NCBI GenBank assembly: GCA_013001285.1 | Contig: JABDMU010000037.1 | Coordinates: 1-50,325 of the forward strand | Source of the DNA: Flavobacteriaceae bacterium | GTDB taxonomy: Bacteria > Bacteroidota > Bacteroidia > Flavobacteriales > Flavobacteriaceae | DNA: 50,325 nt | Reading direction: 5' to 3' | Shown here: positions 16,865-25,833 of the stretch, in pieces | How the letters are laid out: each line of letters starts with the position of its first letter | Position numbering within the stretch: position 1 is the first letter of the stretch | Notes under the pieces: model-generated | Told to the model about the DNA's origin: nothing | The model's input: only the letters and a program-made list of their open reading frames with translations | Databases searched by the model: none | Program-made: the position numbers and the translations under genes

Positions 16865-16891
16865 TTTGAAATTGTTTTTTTCGTATATTTA
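16865..16891 (+). promoter_or_regulatory. possible promoter of the paralogue pair
   Basis: TTTG at 16865-16868 is followed after 15 nt by TATATTTA (16884-16891), one base from the -7 consensus TAnnTTTG. The spacing is slightly short for Bacteroidota, and the leader would be about 145 nt, so this is a weak call. Confidence 0.28.
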
Positions 16892-16962
16892 AGAAAACGA
16901 ACCAATTACACATATTACGCTTATAGCTTAGCATTCTGGTTTTTTCTATAGAAGCCATTATC

Positions 16963-16976
16963 GGACAAATTTGTCC
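16963..16976. promoter_or_regulatory. perfect 14-bp palindrome, possible operator
   Basis: GGACAAATTTGTCC reads the same on both strands. It lies 67 nt before the likely start of the first paralogue gene and downstream of the candidate promoter, a position where a dimeric repressor could act. No matching regulator gene is adjacent. Confidence 0.35.
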
Positions 16977-17042
16977 CTCATTCACTAGTGATCATTTCAT
17001 GCCGTTATGGTTGATATATTAATATTAACTAAAACCAATGTC

Positions 17043-17540
17043 ATGTTAACAACACCAGAAGTACAGGGCTCCAACCAATTGAACACACTTACTGACGTAG
17101 ACATTTTACTGACGGTTAAGGCGAGTAAACTTTTTCCACTTCGTAATCCTTCACAGTCAGATATTGCAAATTTCACACAATTGTTTGACGGTAAAAACAC
17201 CTGCCCTTTCGGGGAATCAAAAGCCAATTTTATTACTGATGTGTTTTTAAATCACAATGTGAAATGGAAAGCTGTTTTATTTGACCATTCAGGAGCCGAT
17301 AAAGATTATTCGGTAGAAGTCCTGGCTTACAATTACAAAAACACGACCAATAGTAGACGGATATTCTCTCAGGACCGAATTAATCGTTCGAACGGTAAAG
17401 TTGAAGGTCGAGTATTGAACGATCCTGAATTATTAGAAAAGCTGAATGATTACGGTATTGAGTTTAAAATGACTCATGAGCGTAATGGCAGTAAAACCAT
17501 TGACATGGATCCTAAACTTAAGGTTAAGCCACGCCAATAA
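17043..17540 (+). CDS. first of two tandem paralogues (weak resemblance to PixA/AidA family)
   Basis: The product is about 165 residues from ATG 17043. An upstream ATG at 17007 would add 12 residues, but the downstream start aligns better with the second copy. Shared blocks with the next gene are D-G-K-x-T-x-x-F-G, a V-x-W-x-A segment, S-G-A-D-K-D-Y and a terminal D-P-K-L-K-V. No signal peptide or membrane segment is seen. The opening V-D-I-L-L-T-V and the D-P-K-L-K-V ending recall PixA/AidA inclusion-body proteins, which also occur in tandem, but the similarity is weak and the family is unproven. Confidence 0.6.
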   Translation: MLTTPEVQGSNQLNTLTDVDILLTVKASKLFPLRNPSQSDIANFTQLFDGKNTCPFGESKANFITDVFLNHNVKWKAVLFDHSGADKDYSVEVLAYNYKNTTNSRRIFSQDRINRSNGKVEGRVLNDPELLEKLNDYGIEFKMTHERNGSKTIDMDPKLKVKPRQ

Positions 17541-17622
17541 AAGGTCAAATTAAAAATAGTGTTTTCCCAATTAGCTTTTATGCACTGGTTAGTAGCATAT
17601 TATTAATTTAAAAATATTCATT

Positions 17623-18156
17623 ATGACAACAGCAACCGAATTACAAAACTCCCAACCAAAGGGTGCAATTACCTCTGTTACCGTGACTTTAGAAGTTAAA
17701 GCAGAGGATTTATTTCCTCATGAAACCAATGATCAATATGCAATAAATCAATTTACTCAAATTTCTGATGGAAAATCAACGGTTTTTTTTGGGAAACCAA
17801 AACAAGAATTTGAAACAGAAGTGAATTTGAATACGCAAGTCGATTGGATTGCAAAACCCAATGATCCTTCTGGAGCTGATAAGGACTATGAAGTAAAAAT
17901 CACGGGATATCTTTTTAAGGCTGTTAGTAACAGCACCAATGTCCTTGGACCCTTTTATATTTCTAGAAATGCAAGTGGGCAAGTCAGAGGTGAAGTTGAA
18001 AATAAGCCAGAACACCTTTATAAAGAAAATTATTATGCCATTATTTTTGAGATCCTCTGGGTTTCGAAAGGTGAGACACATGAATTTATTTTGGATCCTA
18101 AATTGAAGGTAAATCCGAAAAAGGACCTGCCTTTTCCAGAACCATCTAGAGGCTAG
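17623..18156 (+). CDS. second of two tandem paralogues (weak resemblance to PixA/AidA family)
   Basis: The 177-residue product is related over its whole length to the preceding gene product: S-D-G-K-S-T-V-F-F-G-K matches F-D-G-K-N-T-C-P-F-G-E, S-G-A-D-K-D-Y is identical, and D-P-K-L-K-V closes both. It extends about 10 residues further with a Pro-rich tail. No export signal is visible, so it should be cytosolic or leave by another route. The 82-nt gap between the genes lacks a terminator, so the two are probably co-transcribed. Function unknown. Confidence 0.62.
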   Translation: MTTATELQNSQPKGAITSVTVTLEVKAEDLFPHETNDQYAINQFTQISDGKSTVFFGKPKQEFETEVNLNTQVDWIAKPNDPSGADKDYEVKITGYLFKAVSNSTNVLGPFYISRNASGQVRGEVENKPEHLYKENYYAIIFEILWVSKGETHEFILDPKLKVNPKKDLPFPEPSRG

Positions 18157-18305
18157 TTATCAGGCAATTTTATGAACCTTATTACATTGTGACAAGTATA
18201 GACCAAGAACTCACAATTTAATTGACCGTCCCAAATCTATTGTTTACTTAACGACAGAATTTTAAAATAAATATTAATTAAAAGCGAGCCTAAGAGAACA
18301 GGTAT

Positions 18306-20171
18306 ATGGTTAGATCTTATAAATCCTTTTTCCTATTAATAAGCTTTTTTTCTTTTGTGTCTCTCAGCCTTTATGGCCAAGATCAGAAGAAGGCAGATTC
18401 CTTATTACTCATTTACAATGAGAATACCTTAACAGGAAAGGATAAACTCGAGCTCCTAAGAGATTTATCCTTCAATGAAGCGGCCGATTTAGATGCCTCC
18501 ATTAAATATGCCGAAGAGCTTATAGTTTTGGCACAAGAAGAAAACGATCCTTATTATATCATGCATGGCTATATGCAAAAAGGTCATGCACTTCGAATAA
18601 AAGGGGAATTTGATAAAGCCTTGAACGCAATGTTTAAAAGTGCCGAAGTTGCTATTCAAGGAAAATTAACTGACTCAGAAGGATCAACATATTTAACCAT
18701 TGCCGATGTCTATTCCGAAATGGGCAACTCGGTTAATGCCGAAGCCTACTATGATAAAGCCATATTAATTTTACGAGCGACTACAGATTCTCTGGCTTTA
18801 GCTACGGCATTATTGAACAGTGGTGATGAATATTTTAACACAAAAAAATATGTGCAAGCTTTAAAGAATTATGAGGAGTCCGGTGAAATATTTAAACAAC
18901 TTGATTACCCAAGTGGCAATGCTTATAATCTTGGCAATATAGGTATGGTCTATGCCGCCCAAGGTAATGCCAAACTCGCGAAAGAAAATATAAATAAGGC
19001 CATTAGCATTCTTGAAGACCTGGAGGACTATTATGCGATCTCGGAATATCTTATTTACATGTCAGATATCTTTATAGATCAAAATGATTTCGAAAACGCT
19101 CTAAGTTATGCCAAGCGAAGTCTTGATCTTGCCGAAAAATATGGAATGAAAAAGCAAATGGGCGAATCTAATTTACAACTCTCAGAAGTGTATGAGGCCA
19201 TAGGTAATATTCCACTTTCTTTTGACCATTATAAAAAACATGTGTCTATTCATGACGACATCATCAATCTTGATAATATTAAGAAAATGGCAAATGAACG
19301 CACCAATTTTGAAGTTTCGCAAAGAGATATTAAGATCGATCTATTGAACGCTCAAAAACGAAACCAACTCATTATTGTTTTTGCCACAGGTCTTGCACTT
19401 CTTTTGATAGCGGTATTGGCCATTGGCTTGTTCAGGCGGAATAAGTTTATTCAAAAAACCAAAAAGATCATTGAAACCGAAAAGAACCGTTCTGAACAAT
19501 TACTTTTAAATATATTACCTGATGAAACAGCTCAAGAATTAAAACTCAATGGCAAGGTAAAAGCGAGAAAGTTTGATTCGGTTTCTGTATTATTTACCGA
19601 TTTCAAAGGGTTTACAAAATACGCCGAAAAATTAGCACCTGAGGAATTGGTGGAAACGGTTGATTATTATTTTTCGAAATTTGATGAGATCATGGACAAA
19701 TATGCGCTTGAAAAGATCAAAACCATAGGCGATTCTTATATGTCTACTGGCGGATTACATCCTCCTGAAGAGGATCATGCCCAGCGGATGATAATGGCAG
19801 CTTTTGATATCCTTAAATTTGTTGAAGATTCAAAAAAACCGAATGCCTTCAATCAAACACCTTTAGATATTCGTATCGGCATAAATACGGGTCCAGTTGT
19901 TGCGGGAGTTGTTGGCTTTAAGAAATACGCCTACGATATTTGGGGTGACGCAGTTAATATCGCTTCAAGAATGGAATCGAATGGCGATCTCAATAAAATC
20001 AACATTTCAGAATTTACCTATGAACTTGTTAAAGATATTTTTGATTGTGAATATAGAGGTGAAATAGAGGTCAAAAATAGAGGTCTACTGAAGATGTATT
20101 TTGTTAATGGTTTAAAAAATAACACCTCCTATTCAGAAGAGCAAAATACGTTGGTTGAAATGAAAACTTGA
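18306..20171 (+). CDS. class III adenylate cyclase with periplasmic TPR sensor
   Basis: The 621-residue protein has a signal or anchor segment (about 7-24), a helical TPR-repeat region (about 45-345), one membrane segment (about 354-376), a linking helix, and a C-terminal class III cyclase domain (about 423-600). Catalytic residues are present: metal-binding Asp432 in FTDFKG and Asp476 in K-T-I-G-D, base-selecting Lys472 and Asp544 in Y-D-I-W-G, and Asn551/Arg555 in V-N-I-A-S-R-M. Lys plus Asp at the base-selecting positions indicates ATP, so cAMP is the expected product. TPRs outside and the cyclase inside suggest a transmembrane signal receptor. Its stop directly abuts the helicase stop. 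Confidence 0.88.
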   Translation: MVRSYKSFFLLISFFSFVSLSLYGQDQKKADSLLLIYNENTLTGKDKLELLRDLSFNEAADLDASIKYAEELIVLAQEENDPYYIMHGYMQKGHALRIKGEFDKALNAMFKSAEVAIQGKLTDSEGSTYLTIADVYSEMGNSVNAEAYYDKAILILRATTDSLALATALLNSGDEYFNTKKYVQALKNYEESGEIFKQLDYPSGNAYNLGNIGMVYAAQGNAKLAKENINKAISILEDLEDYYAISEYLIYMSDIFIDQNDFENALSYAKRSLDLAEKYGMKKQMGESNLQLSEVYEAIGNIPLSFDHYKKHVSIHDDIINLDNIKKMANERTNFEVSQRDIKIDLLNAQKRNQLIIVFATGLALLLIAVLAIGLFRRNKFIQKTKKIIETEKNRSEQLLLNILPDETAQELKLNGKVKARKFDSVSVLFTDFKGFTKYAEKLAPEELVETVDYYFSKFDEIMDKYALEKIKTIGDSYMSTGGLHPPEEDHAQRMIMAAFDILKFVEDSKKPNAFNQTPLDIRIGINTGPVVAGVVGFKKYAYDIWGDAVNIASRMESNGDLNKINISEFTYELVKDIFDCEYRGEIEVKNRGLLKMYFVNGLKNNTSYSEEQNTLVEMKT

Positions 20172-21725
20172 CTATTCTTTAGGAGCAAATCCATGAATCT
20201 CTTCAAAGACCTCATCAAAGTTCACACGTATAAACGAATTCAATTTTTTACGATAGTCTTCTCTTAACCATTCAATAAAATTAAAGGTGCATTTACTGAT
20301 ACACTTGGTGTAGCGATGGATCCTAAAATCAATATCCTCGCCAATTAGTTTAGCAAGCGCTAAGGCGTCATAAACATCTTCACTATTCTCGATACATATT
20401 TTGGCATGTTGTTCAATACTCTTAGCCAAAACCGTTTTTGAGGACTCCCCTCGCCTCACCGATTCGATATAAGTTTCGGTAATATCGAAATAAACCTCGT
20501 CAGAATTTGCGAATTTCTCTCTAAGATCTTGTGGCATTTCGTACTTGAAATTACTTTCAAGCTCTTCGTCATTTAATAAACTATCTAAATAGAAATCAGG
20601 AGAACGGAAGATCTTATGCCAATCTAAATCAGAACCCCAAGGTCCAAACCGATGGAAATTATTTCCGAGGTCAACCACTAAAAAAGAATCTTTATTCTTC
20701 AAAATTCGTGAACCACGACCAATCATTTGATAGTACAAGGTCAGTGATTTCGTAGCGCGATTAAGAATAATCGATTCTACAGTAGGCTCATCAAATCCAG
20801 TTGTTAATATACTCACTGAGGTTAAGATGGCATTAGGTGTTTCTTTAAACCATTTTAAAATGGCTTTTCGTTCTTTTTTGGTATTATTATTGTCTAAATG
20901 TGCAACATTATAACCAGCCGCATGAAAGGCATCGTAAACGTGCAAGGAGGTCTTGATACCATTGTTAAAGATCAAGGTCTTCTTCCCTTTGGAATGCTCT
21001 TCATAGGCATGCAAAAGCTTAGAAAGCATATCATTGTGGGTATAAAGATCTTCAGATGATTTTACCGTATAATCACCATTAGCACCAACCACTAATGAGG
21101 TAAGACCAACATTATAAGAATAGATCTCAGCACGAGCTAGAAAATTATTTTCGATCAAAGAAGCGATACTTTCACCAACTATAAGTTCATTATAATTATC
21201 CTTCATCGGTAATTTGATATTCGAACTTAAAGGCGTAGCCGTTACACCAAGAATAAATGAGTTTTCAAAAAATTTAAAAAGCTTTGTGAACGAATTGTAG
21301 TGCGCTTCATCAATGATCACCAAGCCCACATTAGATATATCTAACATATCTTCGTTTAACCTGTTGTTCAAGGTTTCAACCATGGCTACAAAACAACTGT
21401 AATCATCCTGATCGTCTAAATTTGCAGTACTGTCTACAATTTTGTTGACGACCTTAAACTCAGTAAGCATTCTAGACGTCTGCTTGATCAATTCAATGCG
21501 ATGGGTCATGATCAGCACTTTCTTATCATGGTGCTTGAGGTATTGTCTTACAATTTCTGAAAAGATAACCGTTTTCCCACCACCTGTAGGTAACTGATAA
21601 AGGAGATGATAATCGTCTGGAGCTTCTTCAAAACATTTAAATATTTTGTTTATCGCACCTTTTTGATAACTGTATAGTTCTTTCCCTGTTTTTTGATCCT
21701 CAATATCTATGGCTTTAAGAGGCAT
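20172..21725 (-). CDS. SF2 DEAD/DEAH-box helicase
   Basis: The 517-residue protein has the standard superfamily 2 core: Walker A P-T-G-G-G-K-T (46-52), DEAH box D-E-A-H (139-142), motif III T-A-T (162-164) and motif VI Q-M-I-G-R-G-S-R in the second RecA-like lobe (about 325-335). It resembles the RadD/YejH-like and type III restriction-like helicases. No nuclease or methylase partner is adjacent, so a repair or nucleic-acid remodelling role is more likely than a restriction system. The C-terminal 150 residues are not recognised. A good promoter match lies upstream (21770-21800), and the stop codon touches the cyclase stop with no gap. Confidence 0.85.
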   Translation of the reverse strand: MPLKAIDIEDQKTGKELYSYQKGAINKIFKCFEEAPDDYHLLYQLPTGGGKTVIFSEIVRQYLKHHDKKVLIMTHRIELIKQTSRMLTEFKVVNKIVDSTANLDDQDDYSCFVAMVETLNNRLNEDMLDISNVGLVIIDEAHYNSFTKLFKFFENSFILGVTATPLSSNIKLPMKDNYNELIVGESIASLIENNFLARAEIYSYNVGLTSLVVGANGDYTVKSSEDLYTHNDMLSKLLHAYEEHSKGKKTLIFNNGIKTSLHVYDAFHAAGYNVAHLDNNNTKKERKAILKWFKETPNAILTSVSILTTGFDEPTVESIILNRATKSLTLYYQMIGRGSRILKNKDSFLVVDLGNNFHRFGPWGSDLDWHKIFRSPDFYLDSLLNDEELESNFKYEMPQDLREKFANSDEVYFDITETYIESVRRGESSKTVLAKSIEQHAKICIENSEDVYDALALAKLIGEDIDFRIHRYTKCISKCTFNFIEWLREDYRKKLNSFIRVNFDEVFEEIHGFAPKE

Positions 21726-21769
21726 ATGTTAATTGAATTAAGTAGCGTGATTAAATTTTTTGTAATGTG

Positions 21770-21800
21770 CAAAATTAGTGATGATTGTCGATTATGACAA
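21770..21800 (-). promoter_or_regulatory. promoter of the helicase gene
   Basis: On the minus strand, TTG (21798-21800) is followed after 20 nt by TAATTTTG (21770-21777), a perfect match to the Bacteroidota -33/-7 consensus TTG-N17-20-TAnnTTTG. It lies 44 nt before the helicase start. Confidence 0.6.
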
Positions 21801-21865
21801 CATCAAATCATAGTATTATAAAAAAGTAATAAACAAATGTGTTTTGATAAGTTTTGAAAGGCTAT

Positions 21866-23098
21866 CTAATTATCAAAGAATTGGTAATACCCACATTTCA
21901 AATAAGCGCCTTCTTTAAAAGCAATAGGATGGTCAATATCATGGTAGGTTTTAAGAATACAATTGAATGTTCGACCTGAGCGTTTTAATTCGGCGTAGTT
22001 AATATTGAAAAAATCTTCTGCTAGCACACGTGACGAACATGAAGCTAAAATTAAAATACCATTGTTAGCCGTGATCTTCTGTCCCATTTCAGCCAATTGT
22101 CTGTATTTTTTCTTGGCGATCTGGATCTCAGATTGTTGCTTGGCAAAACTTGGTGGATCAATAACGACAATATCATATTTCTGATCGTCTGAGGCTAATT
22201 CCTTTAAAGCTTTAAAGGCATCATCAACAATGATCTTATGTTGTCCTGAGTAATTGTTTAGGGCAGCATTAGACTGTGCTAATTTAAGGGCGTGTTCGCT
22301 TATGTCAAGGCTTGTGACTTCTTTAGCTGCATTAACGAGTGCATGTACGCTAAATCCACCGGCATAGGCAAAGACATCTAAAACACGTTTATTTTTACTC
22401 AGTTCGCCAACCCGCTTGCGATTATGACGATGGTCTAGGAAATATCCTGTCTTATGTCCTTTAATGACATTGGCACTAAATTGAATGCCGTGTTCCTTAA
22501 ACAACACGGTTTCATCATGGAGTTCTCCATATACAATGTCGCCGTCTTGCATGCCGAGATTAGAATCGGATTGCAAATTCCGACTTAACCTGATCACAAC
22601 GGTTTCGCATTGGCTTGTTGTTATTAAGGCTTTTAAAATCATCTCCAGATAAGGCAACCATATTTTTGAATATAATTTAACCACCAATACCTTATTATAA
22701 ACATCAGCGATTAAACCCGGAAAGCCATCGTTTTCTCCAAAAAGGAGGCGGTAGCTATTGGTGTCAGTAGTAAAGAGTTCAGATCTTAAATGATAAGCCT
22801 GCTTAACCTTTGCCTCAAAGAATGCCTCATTTATAGTAGTGCCTTCGCCGAAGTGGATCATTTTTATTCGAATAGGAGAATCAGGATCAAAAAGCCCAAT
22901 ACCGATGACTTTATTTTTGTTTTTACTGAAAACAATACAAAGGTCTCCTGTTCGTCCGGGTTTACTTATTTTTACAATACTTTTTGAGAAGATCCAGGGA
23001 TGTTCCTTTATCACACTAAATTCACCATTTGCGCTTAGTTTAATCGCCAGTCGCTCGGGTTTTTGCAGAAGACTTATATGATTTGTGAAGGTGAACAC
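21866..23098 (-). CDS. rlmI: 23S rRNA (cytosine) methyltransferase, RlmI type
   Basis: The 410-residue protein has an N-terminal PUA-like RNA-binding domain (about 12-90) and a C-terminal Rossmann methyltransferase domain: SAM motif V-L-D-V-F-A-Y-A-G-G (239-248), D-P-P-S-F (314-318) and catalytic-region Cys354 in A-S-C-S-S-R. This matches RlmI, which makes m5C1962 in 23S rRNA. The closest family alternative is another PUA-containing rRNA methyltransferase. The predicted start is GTG at 23098, since the next in-frame Met (Met80) would remove the PUA domain. A perfect -7 element lies 17 nt upstream, implying a very short leader. Confidence 0.88.
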   Translation of the reverse strand: MFTFTNHISLLQKPERLAIKLSANGEFSVIKEHPWIFSKSIVKISKPGRTGDLCIVFSKNKNKVIGIGLFDPDSPIRIKMIHFGEGTTINEAFFEAKVKQAYHLRSELFTTDTNSYRLLFGENDGFPGLIADVYNKVLVVKLYSKIWLPYLEMILKALITTSQCETVVIRLSRNLQSDSNLGMQDGDIVYGELHDETVLFKEHGIQFSANVIKGHKTGYFLDHRHNRKRVGELSKNKRVLDVFAYAGGFSVHALVNAAKEVTSLDISEHALKLAQSNAALNNYSGQHKIIVDDAFKALKELASDDQKYDIVVIDPPSFAKQQSEIQIAKKKYRQLAEMGQKITANNGILILASCSSRVLAEDFFNINYAELKRSGRTFNCILKTYHDIDHPIAFKEGAYLKCGYYQFFDN

Positions 23099-23115
23099 CG
23101 TGTTTTTATTTGGAG

Positions 23116-23123
23116 CAAATGTA
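23116..23123 (-). promoter_or_regulatory. -7 element upstream of rlmI
   Basis: TACATTTG on the minus strand matches TAnnTTTG perfectly and lies 17 nt before the GTG start. A clear -33 TTG is not seen. If used, the leader would be only about 10 nt. Confidence 0.45.
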
Positions 23124-23222
23124 AATAAATACGATGTATTATAGGTGATTAATTCTTCTCAGTTATTGACCTAATTTTTAGGTATTTAGTCGGAAATTAT
23201 GCAATGCATTCAAATTCTTCCC

Positions 23223-23230
23223 TAAATTTG
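23223..23230 (+). promoter_or_regulatory. -7 element of the haloperoxidase-type gene
   Basis: TAAATTTG matches TAnnTTTG perfectly and lies 24 nt before the start at 23255. No TTG is seen at the ideal -33 spacing. Confidence 0.45.
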
Positions 23231-23254
23231 GGGATCCAACCTAAATAATCCCAA

Positions 23255-25444
23255 ATGAAAAAAATTACATTAGTCTTATTAGTTTTAGTCAGTTTTTTTA
23301 GCACATTGAATGCCCAACATTCTGTGGCTCGTGAATGGAATGACGAATTATTAGAGGCCATAAGAAATGACTTTGCAAGGCCAACAGTGCATGCCAGGAA
23401 CCTATTTCACAGTTCGGTATTAATGTATGATGCCTGGGCTATTTTTGATACTCAAGCTGAAACTGTTTTCTTAGGTAAAACTTTTGGAGGTTATAATTGT
23501 GTGTTTAACGGTATAGCAAATCCGAGTAACGTTGCCGATGCACGTCACGAGATTATTAGTTATGCCATGTTGCGATTATTAAACCATCGTTTTGCAAATT
23601 CGCCCGGAGCTAACGAAACGCTTCCAGCGTTCTCAACATTGTTTAACTCTTATGGTTATGACGATACGTTTGTGTCAACCGATTATAGTTCGGGTTCATA
23701 TGCGGCACTTGGGAATTATATGGCTGAACAAATGATAGCCTTTGGACAACAAGATGGCTCTAGAGAAGATACAGGTTATGATAATGCGTATTACAATCCG
23801 GTGAACCCGCCAATGCTCTTAGATACCTATGAAGATACTAACGACTTGAATGACCCTAACCGATGGCAACCGCTAAATTTTTTGAGTTTTGTTGATCAAT
23901 CAGGAAATCCTGCACCTCATCCAAATTTTACGCCGGAGTTTTTGAGCCCGGAATGGGGTTCGGTGAAGGCCTATTGTTTAAAAACTCAAGATCTTCAAAT
24001 ATTAAATAACGGTTTTGATTGTTATGTCTATAACGATCCGGGACCTCCTGTTTTTATTCAAAATTCAAACGAAGATGGTATTGATGACCCGTATAAATGG
24101 CATTTTGCTTTAGTGGCATCATGGTCATCTCAATTAGATCCTTCAGATCCGACCGAAATTGATATTTCTCCAGGTGCTTTAGGAAATTATGATCTTGCTA
24201 ACTATCCACAGACTTTCGCCGAATATCAAGCTTTCTACGATTTTAATAACGGTGGTGATGCCGGATCCGGACATCCTATAAATCCGAGTACCAATGCGCC
24301 GTATGCACCACAAATGGTAAAGCGTGCCGATTATGCACGTGTACTGGCAGAATTTTGGGCTGATGGTCCAGACTCTGAAACACCTCCAGGGCACTGGTTC
24401 ACATTAATGAACTATGTGAGTGATCATCCTGATGTTGTAAAGAAATTAGGTGGTACTGGTCCGCTTTTATCAGATCTTGAATGGGATGTTAAGTGTTACC
24501 TGACCTTAGGTGGCGCTATGCATGATTCTGCAGTTAATATCTGGGGATTAAAAGGATATTATGATTATCTCAGGCCAATTTCGGCTATTCGATATATGGC
24601 TGGAAAAGGTCAAAGTACAGATCAAGCATTACCAAGTTATGATCCTCATGGTTTACCGCTTATTCCTGGTAAGATCGAGCTTATTGAAATTGGCGACCCA
24701 CTTGCTGGTGGTTCAAATGAAAACGTTGGAAAGATAAAAATTTACGCATGGAAGGGTCCAGATTTTATTTCAGACCCTACAACTGATGTTGCGGGTGTTG
24801 ATTGGATCATTGGAACACATTGGTGGCCTTATCAACGTGCAAGTTTCGTAACACCGCCATTTGCTGGTTATTTATCAGGACATTCAACCTTTTCACGAGC
24901 AGCTGCTGAAACCTTAACCCAATTGACTGGAGATCCGTTTTTTCCAGGCGGGATGGGAACTTTTGATATTGCCCAGGATAATTATCTGGTTTTCGAAAAA
25001 GGACCTTCTCAGGCCTTTACTTTGCAATGGGCGACGTATCGTGACGCATCAGATCAAACCAGTTTGTCAAGAATTTGGGGAGGTATTCACCCTCCTATCG
25101 ATGATATTAAAGGACGAATTATTGGAGAGAAAATTGGCATTGATGCTTTCAATCTTTCATTGACTTATTTTAATGGAACACTAAGCAACTCTGAAAATGA
25201 TATCTCCCAGGACCTAAAGATATTTCCAGTTCCATTTAAAGATATACTTAACATTTCACATCAATTAAATGAAACCATTTACATTCAATTGGTTAGTTTT
25301 GATGGGAAACGTGTAACAGAGCCTATAGCCTTAGGCCAAAACGATCAGCTCAATTTAGAAACCTTGTCGTCTGGTATTTATTTTGCTCAATTCATCGACC
25401 AAAACAATAACATTCTTGGTGTTAAAAAGCTGATAAAAAATTAG
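23255..25444 (+). CDS. vanadium-haloperoxidase/PAP2-type enzyme with T9SS sorting domain
   Basis: The 729-residue product has a signal peptide (about 1-20, ending L-N-A-Q). Three vanadate/phosphate-binding motifs match the PAP2/vanadium haloperoxidase superfamily: K433-x6-R440-P441, S541-G-H-S544 and S605-R-x5-H612-x3-D616. The C-terminal about 80 residues are a type IX secretion sorting domain (L-K-I-F-P-V-P-F start, S-S-G-I-Y-F-A-Q near the end), so the enzyme should be exported to the cell surface or medium. Whether it is a haloperoxidase or an acid phosphatase cannot be told from motifs alone. It follows its own -7 element and shows no operon partner. Confidence 0.88.
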   Translation: MKKITLVLLVLVSFFSTLNAQHSVAREWNDELLEAIRNDFARPTVHARNLFHSSVLMYDAWAIFDTQAETVFLGKTFGGYNCVFNGIANPSNVADARHEIISYAMLRLLNHRFANSPGANETLPAFSTLFNSYGYDDTFVSTDYSSGSYAALGNYMAEQMIAFGQQDGSREDTGYDNAYYNPVNPPMLLDTYEDTNDLNDPNRWQPLNFLSFVDQSGNPAPHPNFTPEFLSPEWGSVKAYCLKTQDLQILNNGFDCYVYNDPGPPVFIQNSNEDGIDDPYKWHFALVASWSSQLDPSDPTEIDISPGALGNYDLANYPQTFAEYQAFYDFNNGGDAGSGHPINPSTNAPYAPQMVKRADYARVLAEFWADGPDSETPPGHWFTLMNYVSDHPDVVKKLGGTGPLLSDLEWDVKCYLTLGGAMHDSAVNIWGLKGYYDYLRPISAIRYMAGKGQSTDQALPSYDPHGLPLIPGKIELIEIGDPLAGGSNENVGKIKIYAWKGPDFISDPTTDVAGVDWIIGTHWWPYQRASFVTPPFAGYLSGHSTFSRAAAETLTQLTGDPFFPGGMGTFDIAQDNYLVFEKGPSQAFTLQWATYRDASDQTSLSRIWGGIHPPIDDIKGRIIGEKIGIDAFNLSLTYFNGTLSNSENDISQDLKIFPVPFKDILNISHQLNETIYIQLVSFDGKRVTEPIALGQNDQLNLETLSSGIYFAQFIDQNNNILGVKKLIKN

Positions 25445-25495
25445 TTTTAATTGGAAGGCTACAGTATTTTTGCAAGCGCATTAAAACTGTAAGCT

Positions 25496-25774
25496 GTGAT
25501 AAAAACATTCCGATTAATTGCCCTGCTGGAAGGACTTTCTTATATTCTTTTATTATTTATTGCTGTGCCAATAAAATATTTTGGCAATGACCCGCAGTTT
25601 GTTAAACTTTTGGGTATGCCACACGGTATACTTTTTGTTGCCTATGTGGCCTTTGCTTTTTTATTAAGGTCTGAATTGAAATGGTCTTCAAATACGTTAG
25701 GGATCGTTCTTTTAGCTGCCATCATCCCCTTTGGAACCTTTTATATAGATAGGAAATATTTAAGAATCGCATAG
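25496..25774 (+). CDS. DUF3817 small membrane protein
   Basis: The 92-residue product has three predicted membrane helices (about 8-26, 40-60 and 68-85) and matches the DUF3817 family by R-L-I-A-L-L-E-G-L-S-Y near the start and the G-M-P-H-G motif (about 40-44) and D-R-K-Y-L ending. Function is unknown. The start is GTG at 25496. The next in-frame Met is too far inside the fold. An inverted repeat (AGTTTTAAT at 25443 and ATTAAAACT at 25480) spans the junction with the preceding gene and might be a poor terminator or a leader hairpin. Confidence 0.75.
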   Translation: MIKTFRLIALLEGLSYILLLFIAVPIKYFGNDPQFVKLLGMPHGILFVAYVAFAFLLRSELKWSSNTLGIVLLAAIIPFGTFYIDRKYLRIA

Positions 25775-25833
25775 TTAGGTCAAATGCTTGATAATAATAT
25801 TGTTATTTAAGTAAAACTTTTGAAGTAGTATAT

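Larger units (their letters stand above)
16698..17042. other. divergent intergenic region
   Basis: These 345 AT-rich bases separate the minus-strand lipoprotein gene from the tandem paralogue pair on the plus strand. They hold a candidate promoter (16865-16891) and a perfect 14-bp palindrome (16963-16976). I see no convincing gene: short frames on either strand lack a recognisable start context or family. Confidence 0.45.

Noticed and set aside
16770-16985. Minus-strand frame in the intergenic region before the paralogue pair
   Set aside because: No conserved motif, no leader, and it covers the palindrome and candidate promoter.
25443-25488. Inverted repeat around the end of the PAP2-type gene
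   Set aside because: Weak 9-bp arms far apart without a T-tract, so not called as a terminator.
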